Program-made: the position numbers and the translations under genes
Assembly: GCA_018242525.1 (NCBI GenBank)
Contig: JAFEBS010000017.1
Location: 161,106 to 225,105, forward strand
Origin: Planctomycetota bacterium
Lineage (GTDB): Bacteria; Planctomycetota; Planctomycetia; Planctomycetales; Planctomycetaceae
Reading direction: 5' to 3'
DNA length: 64,000 nucleotides
Shown here: piece after piece, positions 49,676 through 57,631 of the stretch
How positions within the stretch are numbered: position 1 is the stretch's first letter
How the letters are laid out: each line of letters begins with the position of its first letter
The notes under the pieces: model-generated
Databases searched by the model: none
What the model saw: the letters and a program-made list of their open reading frames with translations, nothing else
What the model was told of the DNA's origin: nothing

Positions 49676-50642
49676 TTTGCCCGGATCTCGCCGAGCACGC
49701 GATTTGGGTGTAATTGGGACGATCACTGGACGACTGATGGCGAAACGCGGTCAGTATCCGCCCGTGTCGAATCAGGAACGCCCCCGGCATCTGCCAGACA
49801 TTGCCAACCAGCTTGCCAAACCCAAATCGGAAGATCGTTCCACCAGCGATTGCGCGCCAGAATGCGCGGGCTCCGAACAATTCGGTCAAAGTCCCCAGTC
49901 GCAGATCCAGTGCCCGGTAGACGCGCCGCGTCGGATCGCTGACTTGATCCATGTCTGCGCAGTTGCAGCGGCGCAACAATTCGCTCCCCTGCTCAGTCGT
50001 TCCCATGTGGATTACGACGGGCCGCACCCCCGATTGAAGTATCGCCCCACGTTGTCGTGCCAGGTCGTCCAGTGCCTCACGACAAAATGTACACCCGGAA
50101 TGGCGAACGCAAACCAGCAACAGGTCCTGCTCCATGGAAGCAGAATGCAGAGACTGACCCGTTGAAAGCGGGGTCTCTTTCAAGACGTCGTCCAGGTTCA
50201 GACCGGCAGCGGTCGCCTGCCGAGAATCATTGATTCTGGCGGCGTACAGCAGAATCGCGGCGAACGGTACCCACCAGATCACGTCGTTGGTCAGGATCGT
50301 CACACCTGCGATCCACGGAAATTCTTCGATCCAGGCGGCATAAACAAATCCAATCGGACCAAACACCTTACCCAGCAGACCAACCAGGACCAGCGGCCAC
50401 AATGCGACGGGATCGCGTGCGGCCATCGCGTAGCCGACGCCATACACCCCCACAATCATCCCCAGACACTGCACCAACGCGGGATAATTCACCGGTGCCA
50501 TTCCCACCAGTTGAAATGGAAGATTGGGAAATAGGATCACAAACACCCCCCAGGCGACGTTGTAGATGGCCGCAGCATTCAACAGAATGGGAATCCATCG
50601 TGGAACCATCGGCGTGGCGGGGATAGTGGCGGCTTCCGGCAT
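49659..50642 (-). CDS. Membrane-anchored PRXL2/AhpC-TSA-like redox protein
   Basis: 327 residues from an ATG at 50642; a TTG 11 codons upstream is possible. Residues about 15-150 contain four membrane segments (ILLNAAAIYNVAWGVFVILF, YPALVQCLGMIVGVYGVGYA, ALWPLVLVGLLGKVFGPIGF, ILTNDVIWWVPFAAILLYAA). The second half is a thioredoxin-fold AhpC/TSA_2 domain of the PRXL2 type, with the redox pair CTFC in VCVRHSGCTFCREALDDLAR and the terminal NVWQMPGAFLIRHGRIL. The fusion of a four-helix membrane unit to this fold is notable. It probably reduces or oxidises a substrate at the cytoplasmic membrane surface. Confidence 0.82.
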   Translation of the reverse strand: MPEAATIPATPMVPRWIPILLNAAAIYNVAWGVFVILFPNLPFQLVGMAPVNYPALVQCLGMIVGVYGVGYAMAARDPVALWPLVLVGLLGKVFGPIGFVYAAWIEEFPWIAGVTILTNDVIWWVPFAAILLYAARINDSRQATAAGLNLDDVLKETPLSTGQSLHSASMEQDLLLVCVRHSGCTFCREALDDLARQRGAILQSGVRPVVIHMGTTEQGSELLRRCNCADMDQVSDPTRRVYRALDLRLGTLTELFGARAFWRAIAGGTIFRFGFGKLVGNVWQMPGAFLIRHGRILTAFRHQSSSDRPNYTQIACSARSGQTTSRS

Positions 50643-51027
50643 GATGTCGACCTTCTCGAAATGGGGATCTTCCAACGCTCACCGCCAATGGAACCGCCGG
50701 TCGCTGTGAAGCTTAACTGTGCTGGAACGTGAGATTTATCGCTTCCAGTGTATTGGCACCCGCAAATTCCACAGGGAATTCAAAAAAACAGTTGGCAATC
50801 TGTCGCAACCAGTCATAGGCTACAATCCTTAAACGCCGAAGATTCCTTTTGGGGTTGCGGGATCTTTTCACGGTGCGAAAATGTAAGAACAACCGACATC
50901 AGTCTCGATTTTTGGTTGCCGAAGATAGAGGTTGGGAGATTTCCGTAGTCTGAGTGGAGAATCACGTTCTCCACGCCCCTCCCAATCCGCATATCCATTG
51001 CAACCCTGCCTACGAAGAGTGATCGCC
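50643..51027. other. Divergent intergenic region
   Basis: 385 bases between the PRXL2-type gene (leftward) and the DSG-repeat gene (rightward). TACAAT at 50821-50826 is a good -10 for the rightward gene, but no -35 at proper spacing was found. A run of A bases lies at about 50782-50788. No small gene is supported. Confidence 0.45.
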
Positions 51028-52785
51028 ATGGAAAGCAAGAAGTTTCTGAACATTGATGAAGTTGCTGCTGAATTCGGGCTCGACGCTGCTTCTCTGAAGC
51101 CGTTCGTGGACTCGGGCGAAGTGCGGGCACTGGCGGATCGCGGAACTTGGAAGTACCGCCGCGACGAACTTCAGGCACTGGTGGACGCCGGCAAAATCGA
51201 ACCGGTCGGATCGCTATCAGATGGCGATCAGATCCTGACGTTTCATAATCCGGGTGAGGCTCAGGACGACGATCTGTCCTATATCGAACTGGATGAAGAG
51301 GCACTCGCCGAACAGGCGACCATGATTACCAAATCAAGTCCGCTGGAGTCGCCCCCCCAATCCGCTGCTGAGCAGGACTGGTTTGTCCCCTCGGATGCGG
51401 GTGAGATGACCGCGCCCAGCGAGCAGTCATCCAGCGACGTGAAAGTTTATTCGGGCCCAGCCGACATATCGGGTGAACTTCCTGCCATGATTGACGAAAG
51501 TGATAGCGATGTCCGGATCGCCGAAACTTTCGACAGTCCCAAGGCAGAAGATTCCGGAATCCTGCTGGATTTCAATCTGGACGCCGGAGCCACGGTTTCT
51601 TCGGCTGGGTCGTCGCTAAGACTGCCTCAAACCGCTCCGGGCCCGAATGAAGACGAAGTACCGGACGTCGGCGACGAAACCGCCTGGGATGATGTGTCGG
51701 ATGTCGGCGAAACGGGTTCCAGCGTCGTCGGCATTTCTGCGGGCGAAAGCGGCATTATGCCGGGGGATGAAGAGGGAAGTTCTGTCGGGGTGGGTGGCGA
51801 CAGCGGAGTTCAATTGGTCGACTTGTCCGGCAGTGGCGTCAGAATTCAAGCCGAAGAAAGCGGGATCCTGCTGGGCGATGATTCTCACTTGGGAATGGCT
51901 GGCGGCAGTTCGGTTCTGGCCAGTGCGGCGGGGGATGTCTCTGACAGTGGCATTGCTCTGGAATCGGCGCAGGAGGACAGCGGAATCACACTGGACGATA
52001 GCGGGATCACCCTGGACAGCGGACGACCCGACAGCGGGATCACCCTGGCTGGAGACAGTGGTATCGCGCTGGGCGGAATGGACAGCGGTCTGAGCCTCGA
52101 AGCGGCGGCCGACAGCGGCCTGAGTCTGCAGGGGGCAGGTGACTCCGGAATCACCATCGACAGTAATGCTCAGACACAGGCTGACAGCGATCTGGAGATG
52201 AACCTGGACGGCGATCGAACACAGACGTTGGATCTGTCCGGCGAGATCAGCGATGACTCGGCGTTTGAGATCAATCTCGATGATGGCGACGCAACTGCCG
52301 AGCTGCTGCTGGATGATGACGATGTCGCGGACGAAGTCAGCGCCACGGTTGTTCGCAAGGGCCGTGGACGTCCCGAACCCGGCAGCTTGAGTGCCGCGTT
52401 TGAGTTGGACGACGGAGCCGAAGTCGAAGACCTTGAGATTTCGCAGGACCTGGACGCCACGATCGACGACACCGTCGAAACGCTGGATTCGGAAGAGGAA
52501 GAAGTCTTTGATGCCTCGGACGAAACATTCGGTGCCGAAGAAGTTGAAGCGGTCGACGACGAGGATGACTACCTGGAACCGGCGGCCAAGTCCAAGAAAT
52601 CCAAGGGGCCGCGTGAGCCATCCTGGGGAGCTGGAATGGCAATCGGATTGATCGCGTGCTCGCTGTTCCTCGCTGCCAATTCACTGGTCATTTGGGCGGG
52701 TGTTTCCACAATGTGGAATGGGGCCGATGTCGAAGGACCAGCCGGGTCTCTGATTCAAACCTTTGGCGACTTGATCAAGTCCTGA
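51028..52785 (+). CDS. HTH protein with DSG[I/L/V] repeats and C-terminal membrane helix
   Basis: 585 residues from an ATG at 51028 with GAAGAG upstream. Residues 1-60 (KKFLNIDEVAAEFGLDAASL, TWKYRRDELQALVDAGKIEP) form an excisionase/MerR-like helix-turn-helix. Most of the rest is very acidic and disordered-looking, with about 13 copies of a (D/E/G/S)SG(I/V/L) unit such as DSGITLD and DSGLSLE between residues about 175 and 380. A glutamate/aspartate-rich stretch follows, and a single membrane helix lies at about 535-560 (GAGMAIGLIACSLFLAANSL). The combination suggests a membrane-tethered DNA-binding or protein-binding regulator. No known family name fits. Confidence 0.72.
   Translation: MESKKFLNIDEVAAEFGLDAASLKPFVDSGEVRALADRGTWKYRRDELQALVDAGKIEPVGSLSDGDQILTFHNPGEAQDDDLSYIELDEEALAEQATMITKSSPLESPPQSAAEQDWFVPSDAGEMTAPSEQSSSDVKVYSGPADISGELPAMIDESDSDVRIAETFDSPKAEDSGILLDFNLDAGATVSSAGSSLRLPQTAPGPNEDEVPDVGDETAWDDVSDVGETGSSVVGISAGESGIMPGDEEGSSVGVGGDSGVQLVDLSGSGVRIQAEESGILLGDDSHLGMAGGSSVLASAAGDVSDSGIALESAQEDSGITLDDSGITLDSGRPDSGITLAGDSGIALGGMDSGLSLEAAADSGLSLQGAGDSGITIDSNAQTQADSDLEMNLDGDRTQTLDLSGEISDDSAFEINLDDGDATAELLLDDDDVADEVSATVVRKGRGRPEPGSLSAAFELDDGAEVEDLEISQDLDATIDDTVETLDSEEEEVFDASDETFGAEEVEAVDDEDDYLEPAAKSKKSKGPREPSWGAGMAIGLIACSLFLAANSLVIWAGVSTMWNGADVEGPAGSLIQTFGDLIKS
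51545..52170 (+). repeat. Coding repeat tract, DSG[I/L/V] units
   Basis: About 13 units of the type Asp-Ser-Gly-Ile/Leu/Val followed by an acidic or small residue are spread over this part of the gene at 51028. They are densest at 51940-52170, where consecutive units are 7-13 residues apart. The DNA copies vary in codon choice, so the repeat is old or under protein-level selection. Confidence 0.75.
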
Positions 52786-52824
52786 CGTCAGACAGTTCAA
52801 GGTGGCGGCCGTAAATTCCAGTCT

Positions 52825-53625
52825 TTACGGCGCCCCAGTTGCTTGAGGCTTCGATTGTCGTTGAAGCAGCGCATCGCGAAACGCTGCCACAAGCGATGCA
52901 TCGACGGAATCGCAGCGATTGGCTCGCGGGCAGGCCGCCGAGCGAATGGCAACAATGTCAGCTTCGACGTCGGCCAGTTGCACGACGGCATCCATTGTCA
53001 AACTGCCTGCAATGGCGAGAAACAATCCCGAGTCGTGACATTGGCGGGCCAGTTCCTTCAGGACTGGACCGGCTGCAAAGTCGATCAGTGACTTTCCTGT
53101 TTTGGAATATGTATCGACCAGCAGTCCGGCACATCCGTTGCGAGCCGCGGAGACGATAGAATCGAGCGGCGGTGATGCGGCGGACTCTTCGTCCACATAC
53201 GCCACCGCCACCCACCGCAGTGGGGCAATCCGCTGTCGATCGAAGTCATCGCGAACCTGCCGCCAGGTCCGTTGCCAATCACGGACGCGGGCCAGTCCAC
53301 TGAGTCCCAGCTTGGCAAATGTCACAGCGGCCGGCAGAGCCGGGACACAGTTGGAACCGCTCCAGTCCCGCAATTCACCCAGCGCAACGCTGAGTGGAAC
53401 AGCCGTTCCACCGGTGAATTGATCCTGGTTGGCAATGAAGTCCGCGATCTCTTCGATCTCGTGAATGCCAGCCATTCCCAGCGAGCCATGGGAGGGCTCT
53501 TTGACATCCAGGATTTCTGCTCCTCCTTCCACGGCACTTATCGCTTCCAGGCGCGAGCGAACGCTCACCAGCAGGCGCGGCACCGACGGATGACGATCCC
53601 TGGTTCGTTGCGAAAGTTCTGTCAT
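52825..53625 (-). CDS. mfnB: MfnB-like (5-formylfuran-3-yl)methyl phosphate synthase (DUF556)
   Basis: 266 residues from an ATG at 53625 (ATG 53640 is the alternative). The start LLVSVRSRLEAISAVEGGAE and ILDVKEPSHGSLG is the DUF556 signature with the active-site lysine region. Also conserved are RWVAVAYVDEESA-type strands, LLVDTYSKTGKSL and FLAIAGSLTMD. MfnB makes the furan precursor of methanofuran from two glyceraldehyde-3-phosphates. In bacteria it accompanies the tetrahydromethanopterin/methanofuran C1 pathway known in methylotrophs and planctomycetes. No other C1 gene is in the window. The stop overlaps an 8-bp hairpin at 52808-52831 near the convergent DSG gene. Confidence 0.82.
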   Translation of the reverse strand: MTELSQRTRDRHPSVPRLLVSVRSRLEAISAVEGGAEILDVKEPSHGSLGMAGIHEIEEIADFIANQDQFTGGTAVPLSVALGELRDWSGSNCVPALPAAVTFAKLGLSGLARVRDWQRTWRQVRDDFDRQRIAPLRWVAVAYVDEESAASPPLDSIVSAARNGCAGLLVDTYSKTGKSLIDFAAGPVLKELARQCHDSGLFLAIAGSLTMDAVVQLADVEADIVAIRSAACPRANRCDSVDASLVAAFRDALLQRQSKPQATGAP

Positions 53626-53742
53626 CACCGATTTGCCCATCCTGCCGCGTTGGTTACTTCGTCCAGCAGTCTCTGTAACGAAACGACTGTGAACCTGCAA
53701 CTGGCCGACATGGCTCAAGAACCGGATCACGAAAACAGCTCA

Positions 53743-56286
53743 TCAGGGTTTAAAGGGTTCAATGCGCAGCCCGCCATCCGTCTGAATGCGACACTTCAGG
53801 GCTCCGTGGCGGGCCGTAGTCAGAACCCGGGTTTCCGGCCCGAAGTTTGCGGCCAGACGTTCACGCACGGCATCGTCGCGACAACTCACCAGCAGCCACT
53901 CCGGAGTTGCCCAGCGAGCCAGGTCTTTGGTGTTGGCACCCAAACTACCGTGGTGCGGCGAAACCAGGATATCCGCATCGATCCGTTCCGAAGCCAGCAG
54001 TTGGTACAATCCCTCCCGTTCCAGGTCGCCGGTCAACAGGATGCGACGTCCGGCGTACTCCAGGAGCAGGGTCACACTGTTGGCGTTGTCGGTCGAACTC
54101 GCAAAGTCCACTGCCGGATGCAACACTTGAATGGTGACGCGCGGATCCAGCTCAATCCGCTGACCGGAAGCCAGCAATTGGATCCCGACCCCGGTCAACG
54201 TCGCATGTTCGATCGCGGCAGAGACGGGGGGCTGGGACCAGTCGAGAAACGTCCGATGCGCCAGCATCGTTCGCGTGGGGATGACATCCACCAGTTCCGG
54301 CAGCGCATTGCAGTGATCTGCGTCCGCATGGGAAATGAGGATTGCATCCAGTCGTGACCGGCCGGAGGACCAGACGGCCGCCTCGATGGTCCTGGCAGCC
54401 CGGTTGCCGCCACCCATGCTGCCAGCGTCATAAAGCAACGTACGGCCGTTCGGACATTCGATCAGGATGCTCAGCCCATGCCCGACAGACAGGACCGTAC
54501 ACGAGAGTCCCGGCGAATCTGTCGGACGCAGCGCGATCAACAGTCCCAGGACCGACCATGCCAATGCTGCTCGCGCTGACCAGAAAATGCGGCCCCGCCA
54601 TTGATCCACTACTGCCAGCGACAACGTCAGAATGTAGAAGCCGATCATCCACCAGACAGGTGGAGCGGGAATATAATTGTGCCCCAAGTCCATACGGGCG
54701 GCTGCTTCGACGGCCGACAGGAACCAGCCCAGCGTGACGTCAAATGGTATTCCAATCCAGCCGAACAGGTTTGGTGAAATCAAGCCCAGCAGCAGGAACG
54801 AGTATCCCAGCCAGAACATGACAAAGATCAGCGGGCTGAGCAGCACATTCAGTGCGAATCCGATCGGTGAGACAAGGTGGAATTGAGACGCGATCAACGG
54901 GGATGTCATCGTCCAGACGCCGACACTGATCAGACACCCTTCCACAGTGCCCCGGATCAGCCACAGGACTCCCCGGTGCCAGACCGGTTTCTGACCAACC
55001 GGATCATCCTCCCGTTCAAAGGACGCGCGCACCGAACGCAGGAAGCCGGTGGTCAGCAGGATGGCGCAGACCGCGACAAACGAAAGTTGAGCTCCTGCAT
55101 TGAACAGATCGCTTGGATTCCACGCCAGGACCAGCAACGCCGCCAGAGCCAGCGAATTCCATTGCGAAGTGGTGCGGCCGATCAATTGACCAAATGCCAT
55201 CACGACCGCCACGATCGTGGCGCGAACGACCGGTGGATTCGCATCGGTGATCAGTGCGTAGGCTGGCAGCAGCGCCAGCACCGCCACCAGCGACACACAC
55301 GGTGAAAGCCGCAGAGCCCGGCACAGCACCCAGAGCCAGCCCCACAGCAGTCCAACGTTTAACCCGGAAATTGCCAGCACATGTAACGTCCCACTTTCCG
55401 CGAAAGCCCGACGCAGATCACGATCCAGTTCCACCCGACTTCCCAGCAGTAACGATTGGGCGACTGTGCTGGTGCGCGGCCGCATCCGGTTGGAAATCAA
55501 TTCCTCCGCCCGCCGACGTACGACGGCGCGCAGGACCAGCAGTGTGTCGGCCAGAGTGCGCTCACGTCCCTGGATCACAACGGCGTCCGGCAGAGCGGCA
55601 GTCAGGGTCGCGTGCAGGGACTGGCTGCGCAGCCAGCGGCGGCTGTCGAACTCGCCGGGATTTGCGGGCTCGGCGGGACGTTTCAGCATGCCAGTCACTT
55701 CAATCATGTCTCCAATGGCCAGATCAGTCCGTTGGCCGTCCACGAACAGCCGCAATTGTCCCGCGACGGGGATTGTGCGGGTCGTGTCCCGCAATTCTCG
55801 ACACTCGACAAGCGTGACTGTACGTTCGTGAGCCTGCCAGGGGAGACTCCCTTCAACGGCCTTCAGAAGCAGTGGCGCTTGCAGCACCTTGGCGGAAACG
55901 CGAACCAGTCGGCCTCGGTCGGTGGCCCAGGCCGAGATCTCGTTCTCGGGCAGGCAGCTCCATCGCCAATGGTGCCAGGCTCCCCCCAAACCGGAGCAGG
56001 CGAGCAACAGTAGCAGCACCGTCGCCAATGGAAATCTCCGGCGAAACAGCGCCGTCACACTCAGTGCGACCGCCGTACCGATCCACCAGGTCGAAAACAC
56101 GATGGTTCCGGTACTGTCCAACAGGATCCCAATGGCTACCGCAGCAACGACCGGCACTGCCGGACTGCGACGAATGCGGTCGGTGGCTTTCCAGTCGGCG
56201 GCTGGTTCGAACATCTGCAACACGGAAACCTCGAGCCTTGCCGGGGAATGGTCTGGTTCCTGTTTTGAGCAGTCATCGCCGTTCAC
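53743..56286 (-). CDS. comEC: ComEC/Rec2-type DNA uptake channel protein
   Basis: 847 residues; the frame opens with a GTG at 56286, while GTG 56223 (GAGG 5 bases upstream) or ATG 56214 are also possible. An N-terminal membrane part, a DUF4131/OB-like domain and the ComEC competence domain with many membrane helices (HVLAISGLNVGLLWGWLWVL, NPPVVRATIVAVVMAFGQLI) are followed by a metallo-beta-lactamase domain. Its motif is ISHADADHC near residue 650, and it also has DAGSMGGG. ComEC carries single-stranded DNA across the inner membrane in natural transformation. No comEA or other competence gene is nearby. Confidence 0.93.
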   Translation of the reverse strand: MNGDDCSKQEPDHSPARLEVSVLQMFEPAADWKATDRIRRSPAVPVVAAVAIGILLDSTGTIVFSTWWIGTAVALSVTALFRRRFPLATVLLLLLACSGLGGAWHHWRWSCLPENEISAWATDRGRLVRVSAKVLQAPLLLKAVEGSLPWQAHERTVTLVECRELRDTTRTIPVAGQLRLFVDGQRTDLAIGDMIEVTGMLKRPAEPANPGEFDSRRWLRSQSLHATLTAALPDAVVIQGRERTLADTLLVLRAVVRRRAEELISNRMRPRTSTVAQSLLLGSRVELDRDLRRAFAESGTLHVLAISGLNVGLLWGWLWVLCRALRLSPCVSLVAVLALLPAYALITDANPPVVRATIVAVVMAFGQLIGRTTSQWNSLALAALLVLAWNPSDLFNAGAQLSFVAVCAILLTTGFLRSVRASFEREDDPVGQKPVWHRGVLWLIRGTVEGCLISVGVWTMTSPLIASQFHLVSPIGFALNVLLSPLIFVMFWLGYSFLLLGLISPNLFGWIGIPFDVTLGWFLSAVEAAARMDLGHNYIPAPPVWWMIGFYILTLSLAVVDQWRGRIFWSARAALAWSVLGLLIALRPTDSPGLSCTVLSVGHGLSILIECPNGRTLLYDAGSMGGGNRAARTIEAAVWSSGRSRLDAILISHADADHCNALPELVDVIPTRTMLAHRTFLDWSQPPVSAAIEHATLTGVGIQLLASGQRIELDPRVTIQVLHPAVDFASSTDNANSVTLLLEYAGRRILLTGDLEREGLYQLLASERIDADILVSPHHGSLGANTKDLARWATPEWLLVSCRDDAVRERLAANFGPETRVLTTARHGALKCRIQTDGGLRIEPFKP

Positions 56287-56458
56287 GCTCGCGGAATGGC
56301 GTTGTTCCGGTATTCTAAGCGTATCTGCTGCAATCTGAGCGGAATAGTTTCAAGCGAGGTTTTGGGTACAGCACAAGCATGGTCACCGATGGCCGTCTGT
56401 GCCCCGGAGCTCAACCAAGGCTCGCAATTCTCGTCAACCTATAAAGTGGAGTTCTCGG

Positions 56459-57172
56459 GTGCGATTGTTGAGTTACAACATTCATAAGGGGATCGGCGGC
56501 CGTGATCGTCTGTATCGGCTGGAGCGGATCATGGCTGCGATCGAAGGACAAGCGCCGGACATTGTGTGTCTGCAGGAAGTCGATCGCAACGTTCGCCGCA
56601 GCCGCTTCGACAATCAACCGGTACTCCTGGCGGAACGGTTTCAGCCGGTGGCTCACCTGTTTCAATTCATTTTTAAGGTTCATGACGGTGGGTACGGGAA
56701 CTTGCTGTTGTCTCGCTGGCCATTTCGCAGTCATCACCAGATCTCGCTGACGCGACACCAGCGCAAACCACGCGGAGCTCAATTGGCCGTCATTGAAACC
56801 CCGGCGGGCTTGATGCATCTGACACACTGGCATCTGGGATTGTCCGAACGGGAACGCGACTGGCAGACGCGGCATCTGCTGGAACATCATCTGTATCGAG
56901 AATCACGCGATTTGCCGTCGATGATCGTGGGTGACTTCAATGATTGGCGAAACCGCCTGTCGACAGGTCCGTTCGAGGTACATGGTTTCCATCAGGCGAC
57001 CGCCCCCCCATCCCGATTTCGCTCCTTCCCCGCATGGCTTCCCGTCTGGTCACTGGACAAGGCGTTTTACCGGGGTGGGATCAAAGTCACCCGGGCTCAC
57101 ATTGTCCGCGGGCGCTCCACTCGCGACGCATCCGATCATCTGCCGCTCGTGCTGGATTTCGACCTGGAGTAG
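56459..57172 (+). CDS. Endonuclease/exonuclease/phosphatase-family protein
   Basis: 237 residues from a GTG at 56459, chosen because GGAG lies 7 bases upstream (an upstream GTG at 56399 lacks one). EEP-fold motifs are in order: LLSYNIHKGIGG, IVCLQEVDRNVRRS with the metal-binding Glu, GYGNLLLSRWP, LTHWHLGLSERERDWQ, SMIVGDFNDWRNR with the Asp/Asn pair, SLDKAFY, and ASDHLPLVLDF with the catalytic His. Substrates in this superfamily range from DNA to phospholipids and inositol phosphates. No signal peptide is present, so it is cytoplasmic. Similar genes often lie near phospholipase or cardiolipin genes, but not here. Confidence 0.88.
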   Translation: MRLLSYNIHKGIGGRDRLYRLERIMAAIEGQAPDIVCLQEVDRNVRRSRFDNQPVLLAERFQPVAHLFQFIFKVHDGGYGNLLLSRWPFRSHHQISLTRHQRKPRGAQLAVIETPAGLMHLTHWHLGLSERERDWQTRHLLEHHLYRESRDLPSMIVGDFNDWRNRLSTGPFEVHGFHQATAPPSRFRSFPAWLPVWSLDKAFYRGGIKVTRAHIVRGRSTRDASDHLPLVLDFDLE

Positions 57173-57330
57173 AATCGTGCCTTGACAGCGTTGCCGAGCA
57201 TCAGAAGAATCACCCAGCTTCATTGCAGGATTGAAGATCGGTGACCAACCATCATCGAGGCTTCGTCAGGGGACGAATGCCCGCTTTTTAAATTCCATCA
57301 CGGTGACAACTGGACTGAGGAGACTGAAGG

Positions 57331-57504
57331 ATGAGCGGACCAATCGTGCGGACGGGAACGACCCCGGAATTCTGGAAGAATTACGACGCCATTTTCGGAA
57401 AAAAGACGGCGGCCACCAAGAAGACGGCGGCCACCAAGGCTGCCAAGCCCGCCGGGAAAGTCGCCAAAAAGGCGACCAAAAAGGCTGCGAAGAAGAAGGC
57501 CTGA
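57331..57504 (+). CDS. Small Lys/Ala-rich histone-H1-like protein
   Basis: 57 residues; the ATG at 57331 follows GGAGACTGAAGG. The N-terminal 23 residues (RTGTTPEFWKNYDAIFGKK) are a distinct non-repetitive segment; the remainder is a Lys/Ala/Thr tail with repeats of the type KKTAATK and AAKKAT, like the C-terminal domain of eukaryotic H1 and bacterial Hc1-type proteins. Such tails bind DNA or RNA without sequence specificity. It is monocistronic, with its own terminator at 57532. The strong ribosome site, terminator and composition make it a real gene. Role in nucleoid compaction is inferred. Confidence 0.8.
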   Translation: MSGPIVRTGTTPEFWKNYDAIFGKKTAATKKTAATKAAKPAGKVAKKATKKAAKKKA

Positions 57505-57531
57505 ACATTCGGGTTCGAATCTGGCGAAGTC

Positions 57532-57558
57532 AAACCCCTGCCCGGCGCAGGGGTTTTT
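57532..57558 (+). terminator. Terminator of the H1-like gene
   Basis: AAACCCCTGC (57532-57541) and GCAGGGGTTT (57547-57556) form a 10-bp stem with loop CCGGC, followed by a run of T bases to 57558. It lies 28 bases after the stop. Confidence 0.9.
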
Positions 57559-57631
57559 CGTTATTTCACGCGACGTCCAGAGTGCGACAGCGTGTCGGTG
57601 AGCGGGAACTGGGATAAAGCGAGGTGCGGCT

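Noticed and set aside
52808..52831. Hairpin GCCGTAAA-N8-TTTACGGC between the DSG-repeat gene and mfnB as a terminator
   Set aside because: The stem is only 8 bp, overlaps the mfnB stop and has no T-tract on either side.
53272..54357. 361-codon rightward frame opposite mfnB and comEC
   Set aside because: Gln/Arg-rich shadow frame; both antisense genes are well supported.
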